The notes under the pieces: model-generated
Told to the model about the DNA's origin: nothing
The model's database searches: none
Seen by the model: the letters and a program-made list of their open reading frames with translations, nothing else
Assembly: GCF_010091945.1 (NCBI RefSeq)
Contig: NZ_WVIE01000002.1
Location: 115,270 to 179,269, forward strand
Direction of reading: 5' to 3'
Length of the DNA stretch: 64,000 nucleotides
Source of the DNA: Myxacorys almedinensis A
GTDB lineage: Bacteria > Cyanobacteriota > Cyanobacteriia > Leptolyngbyales > Leptolyngbyaceae
Shown here: in pieces, positions 8,745-17,479 of the stretch
Layout: every line of letters begins with the position of its first letter
Numbering within the stretch: the first letter of the stretch is position 1
Position numbers and translations under genes: made by a program

Positions 8745-10556
8745 TTAGCGCACTGCTTTTCTAGGAAACGAGGGGAGATCAACATCTGCCAGAGACGGAA
8801 GCTTTTTTTGCGATCGCGCTGGGTAAACCACTGGCGATGGCGCACCCTCTCTAGTAAAAGTCTCTGTGACAGATGCTTCTGACCGCATAGACGGCTGCCT
8901 AGACGCACCGAGCGTGATGAACGGAGACGACCCTTGAGCCATGGGCTGATCGTCTGGAGCAAACGGGCTTTCTTCCGTCGCGATCGCCGCTAGCCGATCG
9001 GTAGAAGCATCAGAGGTGGGCACCCCTTCTACGGTCGGTTGTTCGTCGCTGTAGGCAAGGTCAGCCCCATCGGCATCGGGTTCATCCAATTGGTCGGCTA
9101 AGCCTTCTGCCACAAATTGATCCGCCGATGCTTCAGATATCGACCTTTGAGCAGCGTAAGGTTCAGCGTAAGGTTCAGCATCATAAGGTTGAGCGCTATG
9201 GCATTGAGCATCCTGTTGAGCATCCTGTTGAGCATCCTGCGTGACTTCCACAGGCGAATCAGCCGCTAAGGATCGAGATAGAGGAGCCTGTCGAATAGCG
9301 GGAGGCATCTCCGGCGGATGAAACAATTGAATCCCACGCTGGAGATCGGCGAGTTCTGAAGAGGCGCGTTTGATCGTGTAGCTGAGGGCGTTTGCTTTGG
9401 GGATGGGGGCAATCACCTGATCTGCCGGAGTTTGCCGCAGCCAATCTCGCCCTAGTTCGTTTTCAAGGTCGTGCAGAGCGCTCATTGGATCGGGCGATGC
9501 TTGAGCAGGTGTGCTTTGCGGAAAATCAGGGTCTTGCTCAGATTCATCGGGCAGTGGCTCTGTCATCCAATCTGCTTCTGCCAAGAGAGATGCCGCCGTC
9601 CATTCTTGCGGGTCTCGCGGGGGGAGGGGGTCTTGTTCTAAGGTTGCCTCAAACTCTTCATCAAACGCGGGGAAGCCGGGAGACGCTGACCACGGCTGCA
9701 CGGGTTGGGCCTTCACAAAAGAAACGGGAGCCTCTGCGAAGGGAGAAGCCGACTCTGCGATCGCAGGTTCAACCTCCTCTACCTGATGGGCGGGCACATC
9801 CAAACACTTTTCAAGGGCAGCTTTAAACTGCAAGGTGTAGCGCTGCTGTCGATGGAGGCGCGATCGCAGATCCCGGCACAACAGTTCAGCTTGGCGGGTG
9901 CCTTGGGTCTGCTCGCTGTAACACTGCTGTGCGATCGCACATTCTCGCTCAAGTTGAGCCACTCGCTCTTGGCTCGATTCAAGCTGATCTGTGAGGGTTT
10001 CCACAAGAATTTGCTGCTTTTGGGCGCTCTGATGGGCGTGTTCTAGTTCCTGAAAAAGCTGAGTCAGATGCTCTTGAGCAATGGCAAACTCTTGCGTGTG
10101 CTGCGTCATCTGCGCGTCTTGGTCTTGAATGCGCTGCTTGGCAACGTCTAAATCTCGGCGTAATTTTGCAATCAAAGACACATGCTCGCGCGATCGCTGC
10201 TGAGCTTGAGCATACTGCGCGCCTGCCAGAGTTTCTAACCGTTCTGTCTCACTTTTCCGTAGCGCTTCAGAATGATGGAGTGCGGTTTGTAAATCAGCAA
10301 TGCGCTCTTGCAAGCCCTGGTGTTGCTGCTCTAGAGCGTGGATGCGATCGAGGTCTGCGGCGTGAGGAATAGCATCTACTGGAATCGCGTCAGGGCAATC
10401 CACCGATGACCATTCTCCGTCGGTCTGATCCTGCAACGGTTGAGCATGAAGATCTGGGGTGAGAATCCCTTCCTCAATGGGCTGAGAAGCGTCCTGAGCA
10501 GGATTGGACTCAAACAAATTATTAGAGGAGTTGGTTGGGATTTCAGCTTCACTCAT
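8745..10556 (-). CDS. Large acidic coiled-coil protein, function unknown
   Basis: A 603-residue protein. Residues 1-65 are acidic and disordered-looking. About residues 66-255 form a long coiled coil (LQERIADLQTALHHSEAL and similar heptads). The rest is acidic, Pro/Ala/Asp-rich linker with small repeats: DAQQDAQQDAQ, from a 15-bp DNA unit (GAGCATCCTGTTGAG), and AEPYAEPYA. There is no membrane segment and no enzyme motif. It ends in a basic PSLADVDLPSFPRKAVR tail. Conserved cyanobacterial hypotheticals of this architecture exist, but I do not recognise a named family. It is convergent with the barrel gene and separate from csaB by 189 bp. Confidence 0.7.
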   Translation of the reverse strand: MSEAEIPTNSSNNLFESNPAQDASQPIEEGILTPDLHAQPLQDQTDGEWSSVDCPDAIPVDAIPHAADLDRIHALEQQHQGLQERIADLQTALHHSEALRKSETERLETLAGAQYAQAQQRSREHVSLIAKLRRDLDVAKQRIQDQDAQMTQHTQEFAIAQEHLTQLFQELEHAHQSAQKQQILVETLTDQLESSQERVAQLERECAIAQQCYSEQTQGTRQAELLCRDLRSRLHRQQRYTLQFKAALEKCLDVPAHQVEEVEPAIAESASPFAEAPVSFVKAQPVQPWSASPGFPAFDEEFEATLEQDPLPPRDPQEWTAASLLAEADWMTEPLPDESEQDPDFPQSTPAQASPDPMSALHDLENELGRDWLRQTPADQVIAPIPKANALSYTIKRASSELADLQRGIQLFHPPEMPPAIRQAPLSRSLAADSPVEVTQDAQQDAQQDAQCHSAQPYDAEPYAEPYAAQRSISEASADQFVAEGLADQLDEPDADGADLAYSDEQPTVEGVPTSDASTDRLAAIATEESPFAPDDQPMAQGSSPFITLGASRQPSMRSEASVTETFTREGAPSPVVYPARSQKKLPSLADVDLPSFPRKAVR

Positions 10557-10607
10557 TGCTTTTAAAACCTGAAAAAACGCCGTGTTTAGATTAGACTCTT
10601 TGACCGA

Positions 10608-10631
10608 GACTTAGCTATTGACTTAGCTATT
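10608..10631. repeat. 12-bp tandem doublet upstream of the coiled-coil gene
   Basis: GACTTAGCTATT occurs twice head to tail (10608-10619, 10620-10631), about 50-75 bp upstream of the minus-strand start at 10556, so in the likely promoter/leader region. Confidence 0.85.
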
Positions 10632-10745
10632 AGTTATAACGACAGTTCGAGATAATAGAGCATATTCTGAAAAAATTCTGTCAAGCTGACAACGAACGCT
10701 ATTGCCACCAAACCAAGATTTTATCGGAAATTTTATAAAAATAGA

Positions 10746-11780
10746 TCATGCGGTGACTCTTAAGATTTCTTGATGCATAGACGCGCGATCGACAAGCGAT
10801 TGCCGCTGATCGGCGGAGAGGGCATCTCCGTTGGCATACACCTCTAGCCAAGCGTGGCTAATTTGATCGGCAGCTTCTGGCAGTTCTGCAAGCTCATAGC
10901 CCGGTAATTCTAATTCCGCCATCAGGTGGCTGACCTTGGGATCATAGCTGAGGGCAAAACAGCGACAGCCTTCTGCGGCTGCCATGATCACGCCATGCAG
11001 CCGCATCGCGATCGCCATTTCTACGCCACGAAACACCCCCTTGAGCACCTGCGGATCGTCGAGCAGGAGAATGCGGCTTTCTCCAGGTAGTTGCGGCTGG
11101 ATCGCTTGCGCGATCGCTAAGTCTTGGCTCGCCTGAAAGGGAACCAGCAGCACACACACCTGGGTTGCTTTTTGAAAGTCGATCAAGGCGCGGGTCAGAA
11201 CATTGAGCCGCTCAGGCGTGAGCAAACGGTGCGATCGCAAGTTCACCGCGACTCTCGGCGCAGGCAAATCCCACAATCCTTCGACAGGCGTTGACTCTAG
11301 TACCCACACCGGATCGGGCGCAAGTAGAAACGGAATCTTCCACTCGTGCAACAGCGCTGCCGAACCGCGATCGCGCACACTCACGGATGAACAGTTGCGA
11401 AACACCTGTTTTGCCGACCAGCGATTAAACGAGCGACGAATCGGACCAATGCCCTGTGCCCATGCGATCGTTTTGAGTCCCATCATTTGAGCGAGTGCCA
11501 TTAATCCCATGTAATACATCGGACTCAGCGCACTAGTCGCATCTTGAATTAGACTGCCGCCTCCCCAAATAAACAAATCAGACGTTCGGAGGGCACGGAA
11601 TACGGCTTTAAAAGATTTGCGATCGCAGCATTCGACCCGATAGCGATCGCGGGTTTGGTGAGGGCTACCAGACAGCACGATCGGCTCTATGCCAGGAGGC
11701 AACAGTTGCAGTAATGAGGCAAGCAAGGCTTCGTCGCCGCCATTTCCCATGCCATAGTAGCCACACAAAACAGCCCGCAT
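10746..11780 (-). CDS. csaB: Polysaccharide pyruvyl transferase CsaB
   Basis: A 344-residue protein from the MRAVLCGYYG start; the upstream in-frame extension to 11891 has no family support and would run into the divergent gene. It shows the N-terminal GYYGMGNGGDEALL and WGGGSLIQD motifs and the C-terminal MRLHGVIMAAAEG segment typical of CsaB. CsaB transfers pyruvate from phosphoenolpyruvate to cell-wall or S-layer-anchoring polysaccharide. In cyanobacteria it is widespread and its acceptor is usually unknown. It is divergent from the DUF2499 gene with 75 bp between starts. Confidence 0.9.
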   Translation of the reverse strand: MRAVLCGYYGMGNGGDEALLASLLQLLPPGIEPIVLSGSPHQTRDRYRVECCDRKSFKAVFRALRTSDLFIWGGGSLIQDATSALSPMYYMGLMALAQMMGLKTIAWAQGIGPIRRSFNRWSAKQVFRNCSSVSVRDRGSAALLHEWKIPFLLAPDPVWVLESTPVEGLWDLPAPRVAVNLRSHRLLTPERLNVLTRALIDFQKATQVCVLLVPFQASQDLAIAQAIQPQLPGESRILLLDDPQVLKGVFRGVEMAIAMRLHGVIMAAAEGCRCFALSYDPKVSHLMAELELPGYELAELPEAADQISHAWLEVYANGDALSADQRQSLVDRASMHQEILRVTA

Positions 11781-11855
11781 GATAAAAGAGTGATAGGGTT
11801 CCTCAAACCTTACACTATCCTTGATCCCAATTCTCCAACCCCATTTTTTAACGTT

Positions 11856-12164
11856 ATGCACGCGCTTTCGATTCCAACCTGGGTGATTCATGTCTCTAGC
11901 GTGATTGAATGGATCGCGGCAATCGTGCTGATTTGGCGCTATGCCGAGGTGAGCGGCGATCCAACCTGGAGGGCGCTCTCGTTTGGCATGCTGCCTGCCT
12001 TAGTCAGCGCCATGTGTGCCTGCACTTGGCACTTTTTCGACAATACCCCCACCCTCGATTGGCTCGTCACCGTGCAGGCGGCGATGACGGTTATCGGAAA
12101 CTCTACCGTTGCGATCGCGGCATGGTGGATCTGGCGCAGCAGCAAAAAAGTAGAAGAACGATGA
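11856..12164 (+). CDS. DUF2499 (Ycf49-like) small membrane protein
   Basis: A 102-residue protein beginning MHALSIPTWVIHVSSVIEW, with three hydrophobic helices (about residues 10-28, 40-60 and 72-93). It matches the DUF2499 family, which includes plastid Ycf49; function is unknown. The start at 11856 fits the family, while 11790 would add 22 unlikely residues. Its stop overlaps the next start (ATGA at 12161-12164), so it is translationally coupled to the DUF3593 gene and, through it, to tsaB. Confidence 0.8.
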   Translation: MHALSIPTWVIHVSSVIEWIAAIVLIWRYAEVSGDPTWRALSFGMLPALVSAMCACTWHFFDNTPTLDWLVTVQAAMTVIGNSTVAIAAWWIWRSSKKVEER

Positions 12165-12493
12165 CCCCCATTCCCCTCGTATCTGCCATGTCTAAGGAAA
12201 CTCTCTTCGCCCTTTCTCTCTTTCCCTATCTTGCCTTCCTCTGGTTTCTCACTCGCTCTGGCAAAACGCCCAAACTCGCCCTGATCGGCTTCTACATGCT
12301 GCTTATCTTTGTAGCCGTCACTATTCCAGCAGGCATTTACGCAAAGGTCGCCTATGGAGACCAACTCGCCAACATTGATTGGCTGCACGGCGGGGCAGAA
12401 TTCTTTCTCACCCTGTCGAATATCCTGGTTGTCCTCGGATTTCGGCAAGCCATCATCGACAAAACCCAATCCTCTAACTCTAAATCCGTTTAA
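12161..12493 (+). CDS. DUF3593 small membrane protein
   Basis: 110 residues from the ATG that overlaps the upstream stop; an internal ATG at 12188 (MSKETLFALSLFPYLAFLWF) is an alternative and looks like the conserved N-terminus. Three hydrophobic segments (about residues 12-30, 38-60 and 80-95) mark it as membrane-embedded. It matches the DUF3593 family of cyanobacteria and plastid-bearing eukaryotes, which often lies next to DUF2499. Function is unknown. Its TAA overlaps the tsaB ATG by one base (TAATG), so the three genes form a tight operon. Confidence 0.78.
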   Translation: MTPIPLVSAMSKETLFALSLFPYLAFLWFLTRSGKTPKLALIGFYMLLIFVAVTIPAGIYAKVAYGDQLANIDWLHGGAEFFLTLSNILVVLGFRQAIIDKTQSSNSKSV

Positions 12494-13164
12494 TGTCATC
12501 CCGTTACACCCTCGCGATTCATACCAGCAGCCCCGATTTAGGATTGGCAATTTCAGATGGTGCCGGAGAGACTCGGCAGCAGGTTTGGCATTTGGGGCGA
12601 GAACAGTCAACCCTTTTGCATCATCACCTTGAAGCGTTTCTTAAACCGCAAACTTGGGCAGATTTAAGCGCGATCGCAGTGGCGATCGGACCTGGCGGAT
12701 TTACCGGAACCCGCATCGGGGTAGTGCTGGCTAGAACATTGGCGCAACAGTTGCAGATCCCGTTGTATGGAGTATCGAGCTTAGCCGCGATTAGCGCAAA
12801 GCGCAACTTCGGGAAAAACGGCTTTGCCAAATACCAAAACATCGCTCAGCAAGAATCACACTCGGCGACTCATCCGATTATTGCGGTTCAAATGGCGGCG
12901 CAACGAGGGCAACTGTTCACAGGCATTTACCAATTCTCAGGCAATCAGTTGACGATCTTGCACCCTGATGCCGTGATGTCTGAGGACGCATGGCGAGCAA
13001 CGTTAGCCAAATTGGATCAGTACCACCTAATCGAGGCTGAACCTGCTCAAGGTCAGTTTGTAGTCGGCGTTTTAGAACTTGCCTATCAAGCACAAAGAGC
13101 AGGTCAACAGCCTGACTGGTCAGATGTTCTACCGTTCTACGGACAGCATCCCGTGGAGTTGTGA
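12493..13164 (+). CDS. tsaB: tRNA t6A biosynthesis subunit TsaB
   Basis: A 223-residue ASKHA-fold protein, the dimerisation partner of TsaD in making N6-threonylcarbamoyladenosine at position 37 of ANN-decoding tRNAs. Diagnostic segments are LAIHTSSPDLGLAI (phosphate-1-like), AIAVAIGPGGFTGTRIGVV and the C-terminal LPFYGQHPVEL. A 25-residue stretch around residues 98-128 (KRNFGKNGFAKYQNIAQQES) is an extra loop relative to compact bacterial TsaB. It is the last gene of the DUF2499-DUF3593-tsaB operon. Confidence 0.92.
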   Translation: MSSRYTLAIHTSSPDLGLAISDGAGETRQQVWHLGREQSTLLHHHLEAFLKPQTWADLSAIAVAIGPGGFTGTRIGVVLARTLAQQLQIPLYGVSSLAAISAKRNFGKNGFAKYQNIAQQESHSATHPIIAVQMAAQRGQLFTGIYQFSGNQLTILHPDAVMSEDAWRATLAKLDQYHLIEAEPAQGQFVVGVLELAYQAQRAGQQPDWSDVLPFYGQHPVEL

Positions 13165-13188
13165 AGCATAAGCTAGAGATGCCGCATT

Positions 13189-13218
13189 AGAGACAAATCC
13201 TGAAGAGACAAATCCTGA
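13189..13218. repeat. 15-bp tandem doublet at the allA-like start
   Basis: AGAGACAAATCCTGA is exactly duplicated (13189-13203, 13204-13218). The last A of copy 2 is the first base of the following ATG, so the duplication forms the whole near-upstream region of that gene. Confidence 0.9.
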
Positions 13219-13700
13219 TGACCACTCATTCCCTTCAAGCTGCTTGGATCACCTCAGCAGCGTTTCGCCCCTTTGGGCAACTCATTTGCGCTTCTGAGGA
13301 CGGCGCACCTTACGGCAAAGACGATGCCCAGTTGCGTCTACAAAATGGCATTCCTCGGTTTTACATCATGCGCCTTCAGCACCGGGGATGCACCTTCGAT
13401 CGCATCACTCGCCATCAACGCTGCACCCAGTGCCTTGGCGCTCTGCAAGGAAAAGATTGGCTGCTAGCTGTTGCGCCGCCCAGTGCCGAGGCTCAACCAG
13501 ATCTAGGCGCGATCGCAGCGTTTAGAATTCCGGGAGACTGCTTTATCAAACTCAACATTGGCACATGGCACGCAGGACCCTATTTCACTACCGATGTGAT
13601 CGACTTCTACAATCTAGAACTCAGCGACACTAACCTGACTGACCACGAGACATTCAATCTCAAAGCTGCATACGGCAATGACTTTGAAATTGTATTTTGA
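13218..13700 (+). CDS. allA: Ureidoglycolate lyase (AllA-type)
   Basis: A 160-residue cupin-like protein of the ureidoglycolate lyase/hydrolase family, which splits ureidoglycolate to glyoxylate and urea in allantoin/purine catabolism. The typical segments are AFRPFGQLI, RLQHRGCTFDRITRH, FRIPGDCFIKLNIGTWHAGPYF (metal-ligand His region) and a C-terminal DFYNLELSDTN. Length fits the family (about 160-170). No other ureide genes are in the window, so the pathway context is unproven. Confidence 0.85.
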   Translation: MTTHSLQAAWITSAAFRPFGQLICASEDGAPYGKDDAQLRLQNGIPRFYIMRLQHRGCTFDRITRHQRCTQCLGALQGKDWLLAVAPPSAEAQPDLGAIAAFRIPGDCFIKLNIGTWHAGPYFTTDVIDFYNLELSDTNLTDHETFNLKAAYGNDFEIVF

Positions 13701-13756
13701 GATTGTGCTTTGAGAGTATGGTGTGAAACCGTCCTAGCCGACGTTCATCCATAACG

Positions 13757-14110
13757 TTAACCAATTCTAATTCCAGTGGTTTCAACATCGCCTGTGCCCT
13801 CTACGCTCAGGGCAATATTGACCAACTGACTTAAAATTTGAGCCTGAGGTAGCCGTCCCATCAAGATCACCACTCGCCCACGCTGGGTCACGCGCAGGTC
13901 TTCTAGCGCTGCGATCGCAACGTTTGCCTCAAAGGCAGCCATGACTCGCTTTGACAAACCATTGTGATCATATTCCCCATTCAGCCCGATGCGTTCGGGA
14001 GGAATGGTGCTGAATAGAGCATACGGCATCGCTTTCACAGTCAATGGGTTGCTAGGTTTAGAAAATTTTGCACCGAATCGAGGAGTTGGCATCTGCACCG
14101 AAGATTTCAT
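13757..14110 (-). CDS. Small BON-domain-like protein
   Basis: A 117-residue protein. Residues about 45-116 have a BON-like pattern: KRVMAAFEANVAIAAL (helix), LRVTQRGRVVILMGRLPQ (strand-turn-strand), QILSQLVNIALSVEGTG, then ETTGIRIG. BON domains (about 60 residues) bind phospholipid or peptidoglycan partners. There is no signal peptide; the first 30 residues are basic (MKSSVQMPTPRFGAKFSK). The assignment is by pattern only. It is convergent with allA. Confidence 0.55.
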   Translation of the reverse strand: MKSSVQMPTPRFGAKFSKPSNPLTVKAMPYALFSTIPPERIGLNGEYDHNGLSKRVMAAFEANVAIAALEDLRVTQRGRVVILMGRLPQAQILSQLVNIALSVEGTGDVETTGIRIG

Positions 14111-14264
14111 AAAGCTCTGCTGAACAGCCAGGAATCACACACGTAAATTGCGGTTCTTTTCATTAAAAATTTAGAAAAGAGTTTCGACAATCTACCTCAA
14201 GGCAGAAGTTATTTTTAGTATCAAATCTGGCAAATCTCAAAGCGATCGCTAGACGGGAGTTCAA

Positions 14265-14413
14265 TACCCAATTGATTTCTCACTGCGACAGATTCTCGAC
14301 CCCCTGCCTACGGCATCCCCCCTGGGTCAGGAGGGGCTTTTCCGGCTCCTCTCCTGACTAAGGCGGGGTTGGGGGAAGTCGCAGGTCTGTAGCATTTACA
14401 GATTAATTTGGTA
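14265..14413 (-). mobile_element. 149-bp MITE-like element, copy A
   Basis: This element is related, in reverse complement, to the 149-bp element at 59507-59655; by eye about four in five positions match, and the length is identical. Read on the minus strand it begins TACCAAATTAATCTGTAAAT and ends near TTGGGTA, so the ends are short inverted repeats flanked by TA. It contains no ORF and lies in a 528-bp spacer between the BON-like and penicillin-binding-protein genes. The rest of that spacer (14111-14264, 14414-14638) holds a GGCAATGATC doublet at 14425-14446 but no gene. Confidence 0.8.
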
Positions 14414-14638
14414 CGAGAATCGGGCAATGATCAGGCAATGATCGGGCTTTGCGATCGCAACAGTCTCTAGGGCACTATATCTTTTTAAGCAGACAAAAAC
14501 ACAGAAACGCCAATGGCAGCAGCGACGTTACATTTACGTTAAATCTAACGGTAAACCACCCTACTTTGGCAGTGTGAGATTCAACCGTCTAAGATTCAAT
14601 CCTTCGAGTGTTAAAGCGCCCTGTGCCATTTCGGAACC

Positions 14639-16939
14639 TTAGCGAGCAACTTGTTTCATATAGTTCCCCCATAACTGAGCAGCGATACCACTGTCTCCGC
14701 CCGTTGGTGTGTTTTCATCGTTGCCCAACCAAACCCCAGTCACAAGAGCACGATTTGGTATATAACCAACAAACCATAAATCTATATTGTCGTTCGTTGT
14801 TCCGGTTTTGCCAGCTTCTCCCAATCCCAGGGCAGCATTCTGTCCGGTTCCAGAACGAACCACGCCTTGCAGGATCGACGTCATCGTGTTTGCAACCTCA
14901 GGTGCGATCGCAGGAACATTATTTTCTCCATCTTGATCAGCGCGGTAAATCACTCGGCAAGTGCTGAGATCCTCACGAGTCTGGCAATCGCTACTGTCGA
15001 GAATGCGTTTAATCGTGTGGGGACGATTTTGCACACCCTGATTGGCTAAAACGCCAAACGCGCCTGTCAGTTCTAAAGGCGTGACTTCGCTTTGCCCCAG
15101 CACCAAGCCAGGTACAGCGTTGAGATCTGAGCGAATGCCCATTTTCCGAGCCGTATCGACGACTTGATTGAGTCCGACTTCTTGCGCCACCCGCAGCGCC
15201 ACCACATTTTCCGATCGCACGACAGCAGTGGTGACATCCATACCGCCGCCGCCCGATCGGCAGCCATCAAACGTTTGCCCACCCCAAGACAAGGGCGCAC
15301 AGGAAAAGGAGGCATCCGGAGAAATGCCCTGCGAGATCGCGCTGGCGTAAGCAAAAATCTTGAACGTCGATCCCGGTTGCCGGAGGGCCTGGGTTGCCCG
15401 ATTGAACTGGCTTTCTGCATAGTCGATGCCGCCCACTAGCGCCATGACATCGCCCGTTTTAGCATCCAGGGTGACGACGGCTCCTTGAGAAAACCCAGCC
15501 TGTGCGCCCTGAGTTGCGATCGTGTTCCGTAAGTTACTCTCGGCAGCAGTTTGCATGCCTTTGTCGAGTCCGGTTTCAACGATAAAATTTCCTTCTTTGG
15601 CTAAATCTCCCCCCAGCAACTCGTTGAGTTCATCAAACACAGCACTGTAGTAGTAAGGCGCGATCGTACTGGTCAACTCTTGACGGGCAGAGGGGCTAAT
15701 TTCGAGCCGCGATCGCCGAGCACGCTGAGCCTCTTCCTGCGACACCATGCCTTGTTCTGCCATCCGAGCAATCACGCGATCGCGATATTCTACGGCGCTT
15801 TTATAACTGCGAACAGGGTTGAAACTGTTGGGCGCAGGCAAAATTCCGACCAGGGTTGCCGCTTCGGACAAGTCGAGATCTTTCGAGGATTTCCCAAAGT
15901 AAAATTGAGCCGCATCTTCAAACCCATAGATGCCGCTCCCAAGATAAACCCGGTTGAGATAGTTCAGCATCAAATAATCTTTGCTGTACACCGTTTCTAA
16001 TTTGAGGGCAACGATCACTTCTCGAAGTTTGCGACCCGCCGAGTCTTGCCGCCCCACATAATCGCTAAACACATTTCGGGCAAGTTGCTGGGTAATGGTG
16101 CTGCCCCCTTCCAAAATTTCGCCGCCTCGGATGTTGGTGACTAAAGCCCGACTGGTGCCAATCGGATCGACACCAATATGCCAATAAAAGCGAGAATCTT
16201 CAGACGCCATCACCGCTTTGGCCAGGTAGGGCGAGAATTCTCGCAGGTTGGGCTGTTCTACGTGGCGTTGGGTGCGCGGCGTTCTCAACGGCTCTCCGTC
16301 TCTGGAATACACCACAACCGGTCCTTGAACCGACACCGGCAGCGGGTAGACCGAAAATCGTTGCCACTCGATCCCCAAAATGAGTGCCCCCAAAGCTGAA
16401 ATGCCAGTCAGACCATACAATCCATAGCGAATCGCTTTGAGATACCAGGGAATCGGATCTTTGAACTGAAGCTGCACAGCAGCGGCAAGCTCTGGCGGTC
16501 CCAGGGTCAGAACATCGCCATCGTACAGCGTTTTTGAGCGGAGTTTGCGTTTACCACGATAGAGTCCGTTGGTGGAGTCTTCATCACGGATTAGAAAGTG
16601 CGATCGCATGGGAATGCCAAGAAATGTGCGCTTGCGATCGCGCTTGACCACCAGATGCACCTGGCTCACCACCGGATTCCGCACCACAATATCGCATGAC
16701 TTAGAACTGCGCCCCAACAAGTAGCGATCGCCCAACAATGGAAAGATCTCGGCTTTTGGCGCATCTGCATCTTGCACCCAAAGCTCTGGTATCCGAGCAT
16801 TAGGTTTGATTTTGAGATGAGAAAAATTGATTCTAGTCAGCGTTGTCTTCACGGCTTGGCTGACGTTACCCAACAGGGTTTTCGAGACCTTGCGCGAAGT
16901 GCCAGACGAGCGGCGGGGCGGTAGCGGCGGTTGAGTCAT
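14639..16939 (-). CDS. FHA-domain class A penicillin-binding protein (PBP1A family)
   Basis: A 766-residue bifunctional peptidoglycan synthase. A cytoplasmic FHA domain (about residues 65-160) has the phosphothreonine-binding signature Gly76-Arg77-Ser78, SxxH at 92-95 and Thr123-Asn124-Gly125. One transmembrane helix follows (about 172-190). The GT51 glycosyltransferase has catalytic Glu247 in ASEDSRFYWH and GGSTITQQLARN. The transpeptidase has Ser524-x-x-Lys527 (GSTFK), Ser576-x-Asn578 and Lys711-Thr-Gly. All catalytic motifs are intact. The FHA module suggests control by Ser/Thr phosphorylation; this is known from some cyanobacterial and actinobacterial wall enzymes but is not shown here. 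Confidence 0.93.
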   Translation of the reverse strand: MTQPPLPPRRSSGTSRKVSKTLLGNVSQAVKTTLTRINFSHLKIKPNARIPELWVQDADAPKAEIFPLLGDRYLLGRSSKSCDIVVRNPVVSQVHLVVKRDRKRTFLGIPMRSHFLIRDEDSTNGLYRGKRKLRSKTLYDGDVLTLGPPELAAAVQLQFKDPIPWYLKAIRYGLYGLTGISALGALILGIEWQRFSVYPLPVSVQGPVVVYSRDGEPLRTPRTQRHVEQPNLREFSPYLAKAVMASEDSRFYWHIGVDPIGTSRALVTNIRGGEILEGGSTITQQLARNVFSDYVGRQDSAGRKLREVIVALKLETVYSKDYLMLNYLNRVYLGSGIYGFEDAAQFYFGKSSKDLDLSEAATLVGILPAPNSFNPVRSYKSAVEYRDRVIARMAEQGMVSQEEAQRARRSRLEISPSARQELTSTIAPYYYSAVFDELNELLGGDLAKEGNFIVETGLDKGMQTAAESNLRNTIATQGAQAGFSQGAVVTLDAKTGDVMALVGGIDYAESQFNRATQALRQPGSTFKIFAYASAISQGISPDASFSCAPLSWGGQTFDGCRSGGGGMDVTTAVVRSENVVALRVAQEVGLNQVVDTARKMGIRSDLNAVPGLVLGQSEVTPLELTGAFGVLANQGVQNRPHTIKRILDSSDCQTREDLSTCRVIYRADQDGENNVPAIAPEVANTMTSILQGVVRSGTGQNAALGLGEAGKTGTTNDNIDLWFVGYIPNRALVTGVWLGNDENTPTGGDSGIAAQLWGNYMKQVAR

Positions 16940-17479
16940 GCGATGTTGAACAGCAGTACTGCGTTCATTTTAGACACGGATTAGACACAGAGGAAACAGA
17001 CAAAGCACCCCAGCAGGGTCTTTCTCGGTTGGCTCTTTACTATACTTACCGCTTGAAGGGATCGGGTTCCGCCAAAAGGCTTCTGAAAGTTTGCTTTGTC
17101 CTATCCCCCTAAAATCTTATCCTGCAAATATTCAGCTATTTTATACGTGCAATGAGTTCAATAAATCAGTTCAGTAAATACCTCAATAAAGCAGTTTGAA
17201 AAGGTCAGATTTGAAATCCGGATAATAAGTTTTTAGACAAAAATAAGTAGGCGATTTTAGGTAAAACCGCCCTTCAAAACTCAGGATGGGAAAAGAATTT
17301 ATAGACTTTAAAGATTCTGCAAACTCTAGCATTAAGCATGAGAAACCCTGAATTTATAACCTTCTCCTAACAAACATGTTAGACAGGTCGATTTTGTCTG
17401 ACTAAACTAAGAAAGAGAATTAGCGTAATATTTTGCAATAATTTTCTCCTCGTCGGTCTTACTCTCTCCCAAACTCACA
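16940..17479. other. 540-bp A+T-rich divergent spacer
   Basis: It lies between the divergent penicillin-binding-protein and NDH-2 genes and must contain both promoters. It holds loose near-repeats (TTAGACACGGATTAGACACA at about 16972; TCAATAAATCAGTTCAGTAA at about 17158). I see no RNA gene, ORF or terminator that I can support. Confidence 0.5.

Noticed and set aside
11939-12610. 223-residue minus-strand ORF
   Set aside because: Antisense to the DUF2499-DUF3593-tsaB operon, which has overlapping stops/starts and clear families.
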